From Lujinxingia vulgaris (lineage in GTDB: Bacteria > Myxococcota_A > Bradymonadia > Bradymonadales > Bradymonadaceae), in the NCBI RefSeq assembly GCF_007997005.1, contig NZ_VOSL01000059.1, positions 124,001 through 188,000 of the forward strand: 64,000 nt of DNA, read 5' to 3'. Positions 1-8,308 of the stretch are shown here, in pieces. Position 1 is the stretch's first letter. Every line of letters begins with the position of its first letter. The position numbers and the translations under genes are program-made. The notes below the pieces were generated by a model, which did not search any database, was not told where the DNA came from, and saw nothing but the letters and a program-made list of their open reading frames with translations.

Positions 1-1
1 C

Positions 2-487
2 CTTGAGCCGGTGACCCACCCCTTCTTCTCCCCCACAACCTACCCTGTCTTTGAGCTCGTGGCCGGCAGCACCCACACCTGCGCCCTCTCCGAATCCGCC
101 GAGGTCTGGTGCTGGGGCGACAACACCTTCGGCCAGCTGGCCATCGACACCGAGCTCCTCGAAAACTCCGCCGAGCCCGATGGCGTCGTGGCGGATGACG
201 CGCTGGAGAAACTCGCCGCCGGCAACCATCGCACCTGTGGTGTGGGCACCGCGGGTCGCGTCTTCTGCTGGGGCCAGGACCACACCGAAACGATTCAGCA
301 CGTCCACGCGATCCCCTTCCTTCAGGGCGTCACGCAGCTCGCCATCGGTCAGAACCACACCTGCGCACTCACCGAGGACAACGCCATCTTCTGCTGGGGC
401 GCCAACGCCTCCGGCCAGCTCGGCATCAACACCCGCGGCGATGAGACCGAGCCGGGATTTGCGGTCGTCCCCAGCTGGGAAGACTAG
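2..487 (+). CDS. RCC1-repeat protein, C-terminal fragment (cut by window edge)
   Basis: The frame is open to the left edge, so this is the 3' end of a longer gene. It encodes at least three RCC1-type beta-propeller blades, each with a repeating H-T/R-C-A/G-x-L/V ... W/F-C-W-G pattern (for example HTCALSESAEVWCWG, HTCALTEDNAIFCWG). The extreme C-terminus, VVPSWED, nearly matches VVPTWED at the end of the next gene, so the two are tandem paralogues. Proteins of this kind in delta-proteobacteria are usually exported or surface lipoproteins of unknown function; the N-terminus that would show a signal peptide lies outside the window. The propeller fold is secure from the repeats, the role is not. 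Confidence 0.85.
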   Translation, partial: LEPVTHPFFSPTTYPVFELVAGSTHTCALSESAEVWCWGDNTFGQLAIDTELLENSAEPDGVVADDALEKLAAGNHRTCGVGTAGRVFCWGQDHTETIQHVHAIPFLQGVTQLAIGQNHTCALTEDNAIFCWGANASGQLGINTRGDETEPGFAVVPSWED

Positions 488-619
488 CCCTGGTGCTGCC
501 GCCCCTTGTGCCGGGGGGCCCCGCTGGCATTGGAGCGCGCCAATCTTTACATTGGGCGGCATCGTGCTCGGCCAGCGTCGGATAAGAACCTCCCCTGATT
601 CTGTTTTCCGGATCGACTT

Positions 620-2017
620 ATGACTACTCTCCCGTTCTCTGAGAAGGCCTCCTCCAGGCTGCTGCCCCTGATACTCGGTTTGTTCGCCCTCGCGCTTGGC
701 GGCTGCGAAACCCGAAGCCGAGCCTGCGAGACCAACGCCGACTGTTTTATTGGCGAGGTCTGCACCCTGGAGACCTGCCTCCCGGTCGATGATGCATCGC
801 CAGACGCCGACCCCTCGGATACGGGCTCGCCAGACACCGCCCCCACAGACACCGACGCTGCTGACACCGATCCCTCGGATGCGGGTGCGCCAGACACCGA
901 TTCTTCGAATGTGGGTGCGCCAGATGCCGATCCCTCCGATGCGGGTGCGCCAGACGCCGATCCCCCGCCAGACACGCTCGTACCGGTGGCCATCGCCGCA
1001 GCGAAACATTACAGCTGTGCGCTCCTCAACGATGCATCTCTGTGGTGCTGGGGCGAAAACAGCGCGCTGCTCTTCGACTCCAACAACGCCCTGGCGCAGC
1101 CAACCCCCGTCAAAGTTCAGGGGCTTGAAAACATCGAGGAGGTCGCCGCCTCCGACCACCACCTCTGCGCGCGTTTGGAGAGCGGCGCGGTCCACTGCCT
1201 GGGTCATAACGATACGGGTGGTCTGGGTAACGGCTCTCAGCTCCCGAGCGTCACCCCGGTGGTGACAATCAACCAAAACGCCAATCGGGTCAGCGGCGGA
1301 GCTCACCATAGCTGCGCGGTAATCGGTACTGAGTCCACGTTGGTATGCTGGGGCACCAGTAACTCGGGACAGACCGGCTCCGAGGACAACCCCACCTTAG
1401 AGCCCTCGGACGACGTCGGGCTCCATCTCACTTGGCGGCTCGCCATTGGCGACCACCATACCTGCGCGGTCTCGGACGACGACAAGGTGCGTTGCTTTGG
1501 CAACAACGACGAGTTTCAGCTGGGTCATACCGAAGGCGGCGGCCATGTACCGCAGCTGGTGGAGTTCTACTCCCAGAATCAGCCTGTCTACGAGATCGTC
1601 GCAGGCCGAGCGCATACCTGCGCGCTGACCTCCTTGGGCGTCGTGCACTGCTGGGGTGCCAACAACAAACGCCAGCTGGGCGGGGATACAGCCAAGAGCG
1701 CTACCCCCCTGACCGTCGACCTGTCTACGGGCTTGAATAGGCTGGCCGCTGGCGGAGATACATCCTGCGGGGTCAACCCTCATGACCGCGTCGTATGCTG
1801 GGGCGCCGATCACCCGAGTGGAAGCTCGGCTCCGCACGTTATTTCTGGCGTCAGCGATGTGCAGAGCGTCGCCGTCGGACAGAGTCATGCCTGCGCCCTC
1901 AACGATGCCAGCGAGATTCGTTGCTGGGGAGATAACGCCTTCGGGCAGCTGGGCACCGGCCACACCGATAGTGCCATGTCGCCTCCGGAACCCGTGGTCC
2001 CGACCTGGGAGGACTAA
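620..2017 (+). CDS. RCC1-repeat lipoprotein
   Basis: The 465-residue protein starts with a lipoprotein signal: a basic N-terminus, a hydrophobic stretch and the lipobox LALGGC with the acceptor Cys near residue 29. A Cys-rich patch follows (CETNADC, GEVCTLETC), common at the base of exported deltaproteobacterial proteins. Residues of about 55-115 are a low-complexity Asp/Pro/Thr/Ser linker built from variants of DPSDAGAPDAD. The rest is six or seven RCC1-like blades with CWG signatures, predicting a beta-propeller held off the membrane on a flexible stalk. It lies about 130 bp after a paralogue with the same C-terminal motif. The ligand is unknown; RCC1 similarity alone does not imply nucleotide exchange. 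Confidence 0.85.
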   Translation: MTTLPFSEKASSRLLPLILGLFALALGGCETRSRACETNADCFIGEVCTLETCLPVDDASPDADPSDTGSPDTAPTDTDAADTDPSDAGAPDTDSSNVGAPDADPSDAGAPDADPPPDTLVPVAIAAAKHYSCALLNDASLWCWGENSALLFDSNNALAQPTPVKVQGLENIEEVAASDHHLCARLESGAVHCLGHNDTGGLGNGSQLPSVTPVVTINQNANRVSGGAHHSCAVIGTESTLVCWGTSNSGQTGSEDNPTLEPSDDVGLHLTWRLAIGDHHTCAVSDDDKVRCFGNNDEFQLGHTEGGGHVPQLVEFYSQNQPVYEIVAGRAHTCALTSLGVVHCWGANNKRQLGGDTAKSATPLTVDLSTGLNRLAAGGDTSCGVNPHDRVVCWGADHPSGSSAPHVISGVSDVQSVAVGQSHACALNDASEIRCWGDNAFGQLGTGHTDSAMSPPEPVVPTWED

Positions 2018-2507
2018 ACGTCCGCGATACCGTCGCAAGCAGCGCCTCACTGCTTGACATACGACGTCAAAAACTCCGTCTGATACGACGCTGATTCTTG
2101 TGTTGATGGCGTTTCTACCGACCGTGTTGTGCTATACCCCTTTGGGGCGGATCGCATTTTTGCAAATGAGCACACGCTTCGCCTGCGGCGAGGGCAATGA
2201 CCTGACCTTCTTCGGCGGGTTACTCCAAGGTGAGGTCCTCACCCTCTCTGGCGAAAGCGCCGAAAGCGCCAAGAACGATGCGGCGAGACTGTTGCGCGCC
2301 GACGACCTCCACGACGTTGAGAGCTGCGTGCAGACCGAACCTTGCCGTCTTCCCCCCCGTCAACACCGCTCTTGCGGACCCCAAGAGCACACCACCCCGC
2401 TCATCGCAGCCGCGTAGCGCTGGACACCTACCAGTCGGTCGCCACCGCGACCGACTCCGAGGCCATCTTCCCCTTCTAGCCATCGCGGCACACGCTGAGC
2501 GCTGATC
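2018..2507. other. Non-coding or decayed stretch after the RCC1 genes
   Basis: No intact gene is convincing here. An extended -10-like TGCTATACC occurs at 2130-2138. A frame ending at the TAG at 2477-2479 reads plausibly (last residues VALDTYQSVATATDSEAIFPF in part) and sits just before a good terminator, but no single frame links it to a start; the frame from about 2230 would need a frameshift near 2415. This may be the remnant of a small plus-strand gene. Confidence 0.3.
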
Positions 2508-2541
2508 AAAAAAGGCCGCCCCACTCCGGGCGGCCTTTTTT
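2508..2541. terminator. Bidirectional intrinsic terminator
   Basis: An A-run, a GC-rich stem (GGCCGCCC / GGGCGGCC) with a short loop, and a T-run. The layout works in both directions, so it can end any plus-strand transcript from upstream and the minus-strand uppP transcript. Confidence 0.85.
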
Positions 2542-2562
2542 CATCACGCACATCACTCTGAG

Positions 2563-2697
2563 CTTCGCTGACCTTTGTCGTCCAGAACACTGCTGAATGT
2601 TGTCGCAACGAGCTTCGCTATCTTGCTTCGTCTGGAACGTTGCTCTTCTTCGTCGCAATGAGCGTGGCGGACCTTCGTCGCAACGCGCTTCGCTGAC
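2563..2697. repeat. 50-bp tandem repeat, two full units plus a half unit
   Basis: The motif CTTCGCT/CGTGGCG recurs at 2563, 2613, 2663 and 2688, giving periods of 50, 50 and 25. Each unit ends in GTCGCAA(C/T)GAG or GTCGCAACGCG. The array lies between the terminator and the stop codon of uppP. No open frame follows the period. Confidence 0.7.
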
Positions 2698-3582
2698 CTA
2701 CCCCATCATCAGAAGCGCCCCCAACCCGCCGGCCCCCACCACCCAGCAGTACCACGCAAAGTGATGGAACTGTGCCTTCTTCAACAGATCCACAAGCCAG
2801 ATGATCGTCAGATACCCCACCACCCCGGCCACCGCCGCGCTCACCCCGTACACCAGGGCTGTGCGACCGCCATCGACCCCGGCAAAGAGCGCTGGATCGA
2901 ACTTCAAAATCAACGCGCCCAGCACCGCCGGGATCGAGAGCAAGAACGAAAAATGTGCCGACTCCTCCCGCTGCGCCCCCAGCCACAACGCGGCCGCAAT
3001 CGTCAGCCCGCTGCGCGAGAAGCCCGGCAGCGCCGCCAGCCCCTGCGAGAGCCCGATAAGGATCGCCACCATCGGCGTGATGTTCCACAGCGTCCAGGCC
3101 CCGCCTCGTTCTTTACGCGTCTCATCCTTATAAAAACGCATCGAGAAGAGGATGAACCCGGTGATGATCAGCGAGATGCAGATCGTATGCGGCATGTACT
3201 CGGCCGGGATCACCTCGGCGCCCTCGGCCGGCTCCAGCACCTTGTCGATGCCCAGGCCCACGATCGCGGTGGGGATCGTCGCCAGCACCAGCAGCACCGC
3301 CAGGCGCGCGCCCACATGCTGGCGAAACGCCCCCAGCGAACGCTCGTGCAGCCCGTCGGCCGCCGCAGCAAACACGTCGGTGATCGAGGTCATGATCTGC
3401 TGGCGGTAAAACAACATCACCGCCAGCAGCGTGCCCAGGTGCAGGGTCACCGTAAAAAGCAGCTGCGGCTCCTGCACCCCCAGAAAAGTCTCCCCGAGCA
3501 AGAGATGCCCCGAAGAGCTCACGGGCACAAACTCCGTGGCCCCCTGCAAAATCGCCAACAAGATCGCTTCGATGAAGCTCAT
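2698..3582 (-). CDS. uppP: Undecaprenyl-diphosphatase UppP (BacA family)
   Basis: An integral inner-membrane enzyme that removes a phosphate from undecaprenyl diphosphate, recycling the lipid carrier of peptidoglycan and other envelope polymers; extra copies give bacitracin tolerance. The 294 residues begin with the family signature: the motif ending in Gln-Gly-x-Thr-Glu-Phe-x-Pro-Val-Ser-Ser-Ser-Gly-His (residues about 14-27), which supplies catalytic Glu, Ser and His. The second signature GFSRSGLT appears near residue 195, with its active-site Arg. Multiple hydrophobic helices cover the rest, and the length is normal. AAGGAG lies 4-5 nt before the ATG. It is the last of three minus-strand genes after the RdgC-related pair. 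Confidence 0.95.
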   Translation of the reverse strand: MSFIEAILLAILQGATEFVPVSSSGHLLLGETFLGVQEPQLLFTVTLHLGTLLAVMLFYRQQIMTSITDVFAAAADGLHERSLGAFRQHVGARLAVLLVLATIPTAIVGLGIDKVLEPAEGAEVIPAEYMPHTICISLIITGFILFSMRFYKDETRKERGGAWTLWNITPMVAILIGLSQGLAALPGFSRSGLTIAAALWLGAQREESAHFSFLLSIPAVLGALILKFDPALFAGVDGGRTALVYGVSAAVAGVVGYLTIIWLVDLLKKAQFHHFAWYCWVVGAGGLGALLMMG

Positions 3583-3647
3583 CTCGCTCCTTGAATCTCA
3601 GGTTGCTGGCGAGGCTTCAGGCCAGGTCCCACGCTCGCACGTCTCGC

Positions 3648-4229
3648 TCACGCGCTCTTGGCCATCGCCGGGCCCTGCTGCTCGGCCGCCTCCGGATACA
3701 CATCCGGCGCCACGCCGTCCTCGGCCATGATCCAGGTCTTCATCGCCGGCACCATCGCCTCATGCCACTGCGGCGAGAGACGCGTGTAGATGAAGGTGCG
3801 GTAGAGCGCGTTGATGATGTCTTCGAGCTCTTCCACCAGATACATCCGCTCGTAGAACTTCTCGTCTTCCTCGCGGCTGAGCACCGCCGGGATCTTCACC
3901 GACGAGAAATCCATGCCCTCGGCCTTGAGCGTGAGCAGCCACTCGCGCCCATCCTTGATCACCCGGATCTTCGCCCGGCTGACCCGCTTGCCCTGCTGCA
4001 ACGCCACCTTCGCCTCTGGCGAGTAGGCCGGCGCGCCGCCTTTAAAGGTGTTGCGCTCGGTCTCGGCCAGGTAGGCCTCCAGCACCAGCGCGTCGTCAAA
4101 GAGCACCTCCAGCTCACCGTGCTCCTCGACCTCCATCAGCCCGTCGTAACACTCGGACTTAAACCACAGCCACATCATGAACTCGCTGCCCAGAAAGCGC
4201 CGCGTTTCAATCAAGTCGATCAGATCCAT
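3648..4229 (-). CDS. Conserved protein encoded next to RdgC-like gene
   Basis: A 193-residue soluble protein beginning MDLIDLIETRRFLGSEF. I chose the ATG at 4229 over the GTG six bases upstream because GAGGAG sits 8 nt before the ATG. The FLGxEFxxWLWxxSE-like segment at residues 12-25 resembles a motif I associate with proteins paired with RdgC-like genes in delta-proteobacteria; no catalytic motif is visible. It starts about 80 bp after the RdgC-like gene on the same strand and is probably co-transcribed and functionally linked. The name rests on recollection of the family and on context, so treat the function as unknown. Confidence 0.6.
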   Translation of the reverse strand: MDLIDLIETRRFLGSEFMMWLWFKSECYDGLMEVEEHGELEVLFDDALVLEAYLAETERNTFKGGAPAYSPEAKVALQQGKRVSRAKIRVIKDGREWLLTLKAEGMDFSSVKIPAVLSREEDEKFYERMYLVEELEDIINALYRTFIYTRLSPQWHEAMVPAMKTWIMAEDGVAPDVYPEAAEQQGPAMAKSA

Positions 4230-4307
4230 CGTCACAGCTCCTCACCAACGACCGATAAGACGTTGAATTTACATCACTTTTAAGAACACACAACCCGCCA
4301 CATGCGC

Positions 4308-4937
4308 TCAGCGCTGGGGCAGCCCCTCGATGAAGTTGGTCGGCTCGACCACCGCCAGCTCCTCGATCTTCTCGGGCCCCGGCTCCAGCTGCACGGCGTT
4401 GATATACGGGTTTCCGGGCAACAACTTCAGCCCGAAGGTGTCCTCAAAATACCCCTGAAAGAGCTCACAGACGTTCCCGGACTGGCTCCAGAAACGTACT
4501 CGCCCCTTCTGCAGATCCCAGCTCATATCGATGACTTTCATGCGCGGAAGCTGCTTCTCTTTGAGCTTGCGCTTGACCATGATCTTGATGTCTTCGCGCT
4601 CAAACTTGCTCAGGCGCTGCTTGTCGTTCTGGATCATGTACTCGCGCTCGGCCTCCTCCACATGCGCTTTAAGCAGCGCGCTGGGGATGGCGTACTTATC
4701 CTGCCGAAAGCCCAGGTTGATGAAGTGGTCGAAGAGCAGCGTGTGCAGATCGAAGCTGATCTGAAGCGGACGCTCCACGGGCACCCAACCCTCGGAGACT
4801 TCCTCCTCGTCTTCGGGCTGAAGCGGCTTGAAGGCGTTTTTGCGGATCTGCTGCAGGTAGAGTTCCTGCCAGTTCTCCGGCACCTCGCCCTGCACATAGA
4901 AGAGTTTGTAAGACAGCGTTCCAGATAAGGCACCCAA
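4308..4937 (-). CDS. rdgC: RdgC-like recombination-associated protein
   Basis: RdgC forms a DNA-binding ring that limits RecA-driven recombination in proteobacteria. This 209-residue protein shows features I associate with the shorter delta-proteobacterial version: a region near residues 34-50 where a basic-aromatic stretch leads into GWVPVE, a charged helix with LSKFEREDIK and VKRKLKEKQLPRMK, and a segment ending in VRFWSQSGN. E. coli RdgC is about 300 residues, so this is short; the missing part may be supplied by the neighbouring gene. The start is TTG, marked by GGAGG at 4945-4949 seven bases upstream. Family assignment is moderately sure. Confidence 0.6.
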   Translation of the reverse strand: MGALSGTLSYKLFYVQGEVPENWQELYLQQIRKNAFKPLQPEDEEEVSEGWVPVERPLQISFDLHTLLFDHFINLGFRQDKYAIPSALLKAHVEEAEREYMIQNDKQRLSKFEREDIKIMVKRKLKEKQLPRMKVIDMSWDLQKGRVRFWSQSGNVCELFQGYFEDTFGLKLLPGNPYINAVQLEPGPEKIEELAVVEPTNFIEGLPQR

Positions 4938-5012
4938 CGTGGACCCTCCGTGGTTTAAGGTGGGTGAACAAAACGGCTCCGCCCCCGATCTACCACCGGC
5001 ACACCGGGGCGC

Positions 5013-5062
5013 AAAAAAAATAGGGCGGCCGCCGCTGCCCCGAAGTCAGCGACGACCGCCCT
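5013..5062 (-). terminator. Intrinsic terminator after putA
   Basis: Read on the minus strand: a stem AGGGCGGTCGTCGCTG pairing imperfectly with CAGCGGCGGCCGCCCT, then a run of eight T. It lies about 30 bases beyond the putA stop codon. Confidence 0.85.
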
Positions 5063-5089
5063 GCACCTCAACCTTTTAAGGCGCGAGGC

Positions 5090-8065
5090 TCAGTCGATCT
5101 CCGGCGCGAACCCGCGGCGCATCGTGTTCTCGACCACCACCCGCGGCGTCATAAAGTGCAGCAGGTAATCCGGACCGCCGGCCTTGGTGCCCGCCCCCGA
5201 GAGCTTAAAGCCGCCAAAGGGGTTGCGGTACACCAGCGCGCCGGTGATGCCGCGGTTGATGTAGAGGTTGCCCACCTCAAACTCGCGCCGGGCCTGCGCG
5301 ATATGCGAGGGGCTGCGGCTGAAGATCCCGCCGGTCAGCGCAAAACGGGTGCTGTTGGCCATCTCCAGCGCCTGCTCAAAACTCTCGGCGCGCATCATGG
5401 CGAGCACCGGCCCGAAGATCTCATCCTGGGCCAGACGATGCTCCGGCGTGATGCCCTCGATCACCGTCGGGCCCACGTAATAGCCGCCGCCCTCGGGGAC
5501 CTCGCGCTGCACGAGCAGGTGCCCCTCCTGACGGCCAAGCTCGATGTAGCTTTCGATCTTCGCTTTGGCCTCCGCGTCGACCACCGGGCCGATTTTCGTG
5601 CCCGGCAGCGAAGGCGGCCCCAGCATCACACTCTTAACCGCCTCGACCAGGCGCTCCTTGAAGGCGTCGTAGCAGGACTGATGCACGATCACCCGACTGC
5701 ACGCCGAGCATTTTTGCCCCTGGAAGCCAAAGGCCGACTGCACCACCGCGCTCACCGCCTCATCAAGGTCGGCATCGGCGTCGACGATCACGGCGTTTTT
5801 GCCGCCCATCTCACAGACCACATGTTTGACGTGCGCCTGACCGGGAGCCATCGTCGCGGCCTGCGCCACGATCTTCAGGCCCACCTCCATGCTGCCGGTG
5901 AACGCCACGGTGTGCACCCGAGCGTCCTCCACCAGCGCCTGCCCCACGACCTCCCCGCGGCCGGGCAAAAAGCCAATCACACCCTCCGGGAAGCCCGACT
6001 CCTGGCAGATGCCCATCAGCTGCGCGGCGATCACCGAGCTCTGCTCGGCGGGTTTCATGATCACGGCGTTACCGGTGACCGCGGCGGCCATCGTCATCCC
6101 GGTGAGGATCGCCAGCGGGAAGTTCCACGGCGCGATCACCGCAGCGACCCCGCGCGGGATGTACTGCAGCTCGTTGAGCTCGCCAGGGAGTTTGCCCAGA
6201 CGCTCGGGCGTATCGAGCGCCATCATCTCGCGGGCGTAATAGTCGCAAAAGTCGATGGCCTCACACACGTCGGCGTCGGCCTCTCGCCAGGTCTTTCCGA
6301 CCTCCCAGACCATCCAGGCCGCAAGCTCATCGCGACGCTCGCGCATCCGCCTGGCCACCTCCAGCACACAACGCGTGCGCTCCTCGACCGGCGTCTTCGC
6401 CCAGCGCTTCTGCGCGCGGCTCGCGGCCACAAGCGCCGCCTCGGTGTCGGTGAGGCTCGCGCTCCCAACTTCGCCGACCACCTCCGAGGGGTTGGCCGGG
6501 TTGAGACTTTTCAGCGTCTCGGTCGTCGGCATCACGCGGTTGGCCACGACCACATCAAAGCGTCTCCCGAACTGCCCGCGCACCTTCTCGACGGCCTGCG
6601 CCATCCGCTCGCGATCGCGGGCGGTGGCAAAATCACGCAGGGGCTCATTGCGAAACCCCTTGATGTTGAGGCTCTCAATCTCCGGCTCCGGCCCCGGCGC
6701 CGGGTTGCCATCGGGTGAGGAAGGCGCGGCCAGCAGCCGCTCCATGCTCTCGCCCTCCACAAAACTCATGCGCAGCCAGCTCTCATTGGAGGTGTTCTCC
6801 AAAAGCCGCCGCACCAGATACGCCATCCCCGGGATCATCATGCCGATGGGCACATAGTCGCGCAGCCGGTAGCCCATCGAGGTCACCGCCGCCTTCATCG
6901 GCTCGGCCATCCCGTAGAGCATCTGAAACTCGATCTGACTTTTATCGAGCCGGCTCGCATCGGCGTAGGCCATCGCGTAGGCGATCGAGCGCACGTTATG
7001 CGAGGCGATCGCCGCGCGCAGCACCTTATGGTTATCGAGCAGCACCTCGGTGCAGCGCTCGTAGGACTGGTCCGTCTCCCACTTCTTCTTGAAGACCGGG
7101 CAGGGCCAGCCCTCCTGCTCGGCGTGAATCGTCTCGTAATCCCAATACGCCCCCTTCACCAGCCGCACCGTCACCGGCGAGCCACGGCGCTTGGCCCATT
7201 TGGCCAGCGCCTTTAAGTCGTCCTCACAGTCGCGGAGGTAGGCCTGCGCCACAATGCCGGCGTACTCAAAACCCGCAAACTCGGGCTCTTCCAGAAGACT
7301 CTTAAAGACGGCGTAGGTCAGATCTTTGTAGCGATACTGCTCCAGATCCAGGTTGATAAAGACCCCGCGCTCCGCCGCCAGCCTGAAAAGCGGGCGCAGC
7401 CGCTCCTTGACCGCATCGACGCTCCCCAGCGGATCGATGGGATCGAGCTGGCTATAAAGCGACGAGATTTTTACCGAGACGTTGACCCGGGGAACGCGCC
7501 CGAATTTGGCCTGCTCCAGTGTGGGGTTGGCCGGCCAGGACTGCGCCTGCTGGCTGAGCGTCTCAATGATCTCGACATAACGCTCAAAGTAGTCGTTGGC
7601 CTCGGCCTCACTGACCGTCGACTCCCCGAGCAGGTCGAGCGTAAAGCACAGGCCCTCCTTCCACATCGCCTCCAGGGTGGGGATGGCCTCGGTGGCGTTC
7701 TGACCGGCGATAAAACGCTCGGCCATGCCCACGATCTGCTTCTCGATCTGCCCGGCAGCCATCTTCGCAATCCGGCTATCCGGTTTGACCTTCGAGAGCC
7801 CCCACTGAAAACTCGCCGGAAAATCCTGCTCCGGTCGGCAGAAGTATTCTTGAAGGTGCTCGGCCACCTGCACGTGGTCGGTGAGCGTGGGGAAGACGTC
7901 GACAAAGCGGAACATCTCCACCTTGAAGGCCTCATCCTTCATCGACCAGTCCATCATCTTGCCGCTCCAGTAATCCTTGCGGAAGACCGAAGGCGACTGG
8001 CCCTTCATGCGCTTAAAGACCTCGCGACCCAGTTCAAGAACATCCTTCTCGCGTACTCGAGCCAT
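5090..8065 (-). CDS. putA: Bifunctional proline dehydrogenase / L-glutamate-gamma-semialdehyde dehydrogenase PutA
   Basis: Oxidises proline to P5C with FAD, then glutamate semialdehyde to glutamate with NAD+. The N-terminal half carries the proline dehydrogenase barrel: LVKGAYWD and the [14 protein letters not shown] segment are family signatures. The C-terminal half is an aldehyde dehydrogenase: FTGSMEVG, the Glu motif [11 protein letters not shown], and [12 protein letters not shown] with the catalytic Cys. There is no N-terminal ribbon-helix-helix DNA-binding domain, so it should not repress its own gene as enterobacterial PutA does. The open frame extends 21 codons further upstream, but GGAG seven bases before the ATG at 8065 and the charged start MARVREKD favour the inner codon (991 residues). 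A terminator follows. Confidence 0.95.
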   Translation of the reverse strand: MARVREKDVLELGREVFKRMKGQSPSVFRKDYWSGKMMDWSMKDEAFKVEMFRFVDVFPTLTDHVQVAEHLQEYFCRPEQDFPASFQWGLSKVKPDSRIAKMAAGQIEKQIVGMAERFIAGQNATEAIPTLEAMWKEGLCFTLDLLGESTVSEAEANDYFERYVEIIETLSQQAQSWPANPTLEQAKFGRVPRVNVSVKISSLYSQLDPIDPLGSVDAVKERLRPLFRLAAERGVFINLDLEQYRYKDLTYAVFKSLLEEPEFAGFEYAGIVAQAYLRDCEDDLKALAKWAKRRGSPVTVRLVKGAYWDYETIHAEQEGWPCPVFKKKWETDQSYERCTEVLLDNHKVLRAAIASHNVRSIAYAMAYADASRLDKSQIEFQMLYGMAEPMKAAVTSMGYRLRDYVPIGMMIPGMAYLVRRLLENTSNESWLRMSFVEGESMERLLAAPSSPDGNPAPGPEPEIESLNIKGFRNEPLRDFATARDRERMAQAVEKVRGQFGRRFDVVVANRVMPTTETLKSLNPANPSEVVGEVGSASLTDTEAALVAASRAQKRWAKTPVEERTRCVLEVARRMRERRDELAAWMVWEVGKTWREADADVCEAIDFCDYYAREMMALDTPERLGKLPGELNELQYIPRGVAAVIAPWNFPLAILTGMTMAAAVTGNAVIMKPAEQSSVIAAQLMGICQESGFPEGVIGFLPGRGEVVGQALVEDARVHTVAFTGSMEVGLKIVAQAATMAPGQAHVKHVVCEMGGKNAVIVDADADLDEAVSAVVQSAFGFQGQKCSACSRVIVHQSCYDAFKERLVEAVKSVMLGPPSLPGTKIGPVVDAEAKAKIESYIELGRQEGHLLVQREVPEGGGYYVGPTVIEGITPEHRLAQDEIFGPVLAMMRAESFEQALEMANSTRFALTGGIFSRSPSHIAQARREFEVGNLYINRGITGALVYRNPFGGFKLSGAGTKAGGPDYLLHFMTPRVVVENTMRRGFAPEID

Positions 8066-8308
8066 CACAAACTCCGGGCAGGTTGTCGGGGGAAAGTGCG
8101 CGTCGGGGGCGCTCAGAATGCACCACACCGGACGAACGTGACGCGCCGGACGAGAGGCTATGGCTGGAGGTCAGGAAGGAGGTTAAGGGGCGCGCCGACG
8201 CGGCCCAAACATCGTCCCCTTACCGGGGTTTGGCAACCCCATTTACGCGACAAAATGTGACGCAGCGCATCACCGCAACCCCGCGTGATCATTGACGCAT
8301 CGCATCAT
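8066..8308. other. Intergenic region upstream of putA with a small hairpin
   Basis: This carries the putA leader and the 3' end of the preceding minus-strand gene. A perfect hairpin, GGGGTT-TGGC-AACCCC, lies at 8225-8240. No clear promoter or gene is visible. Confidence 0.4.

Noticed and set aside
2054-2086. Promoter TTGACA...TGATAC after the second RCC1 gene
   Set aside because: The spacing is 21 bp, too long for a sigma-70 promoter, and no clear gene follows.
5156-6718. 520-codon plus-strand frame inside putA
   Set aside because: Antisense shadow of the aldehyde dehydrogenase half, which has full catalytic motifs.
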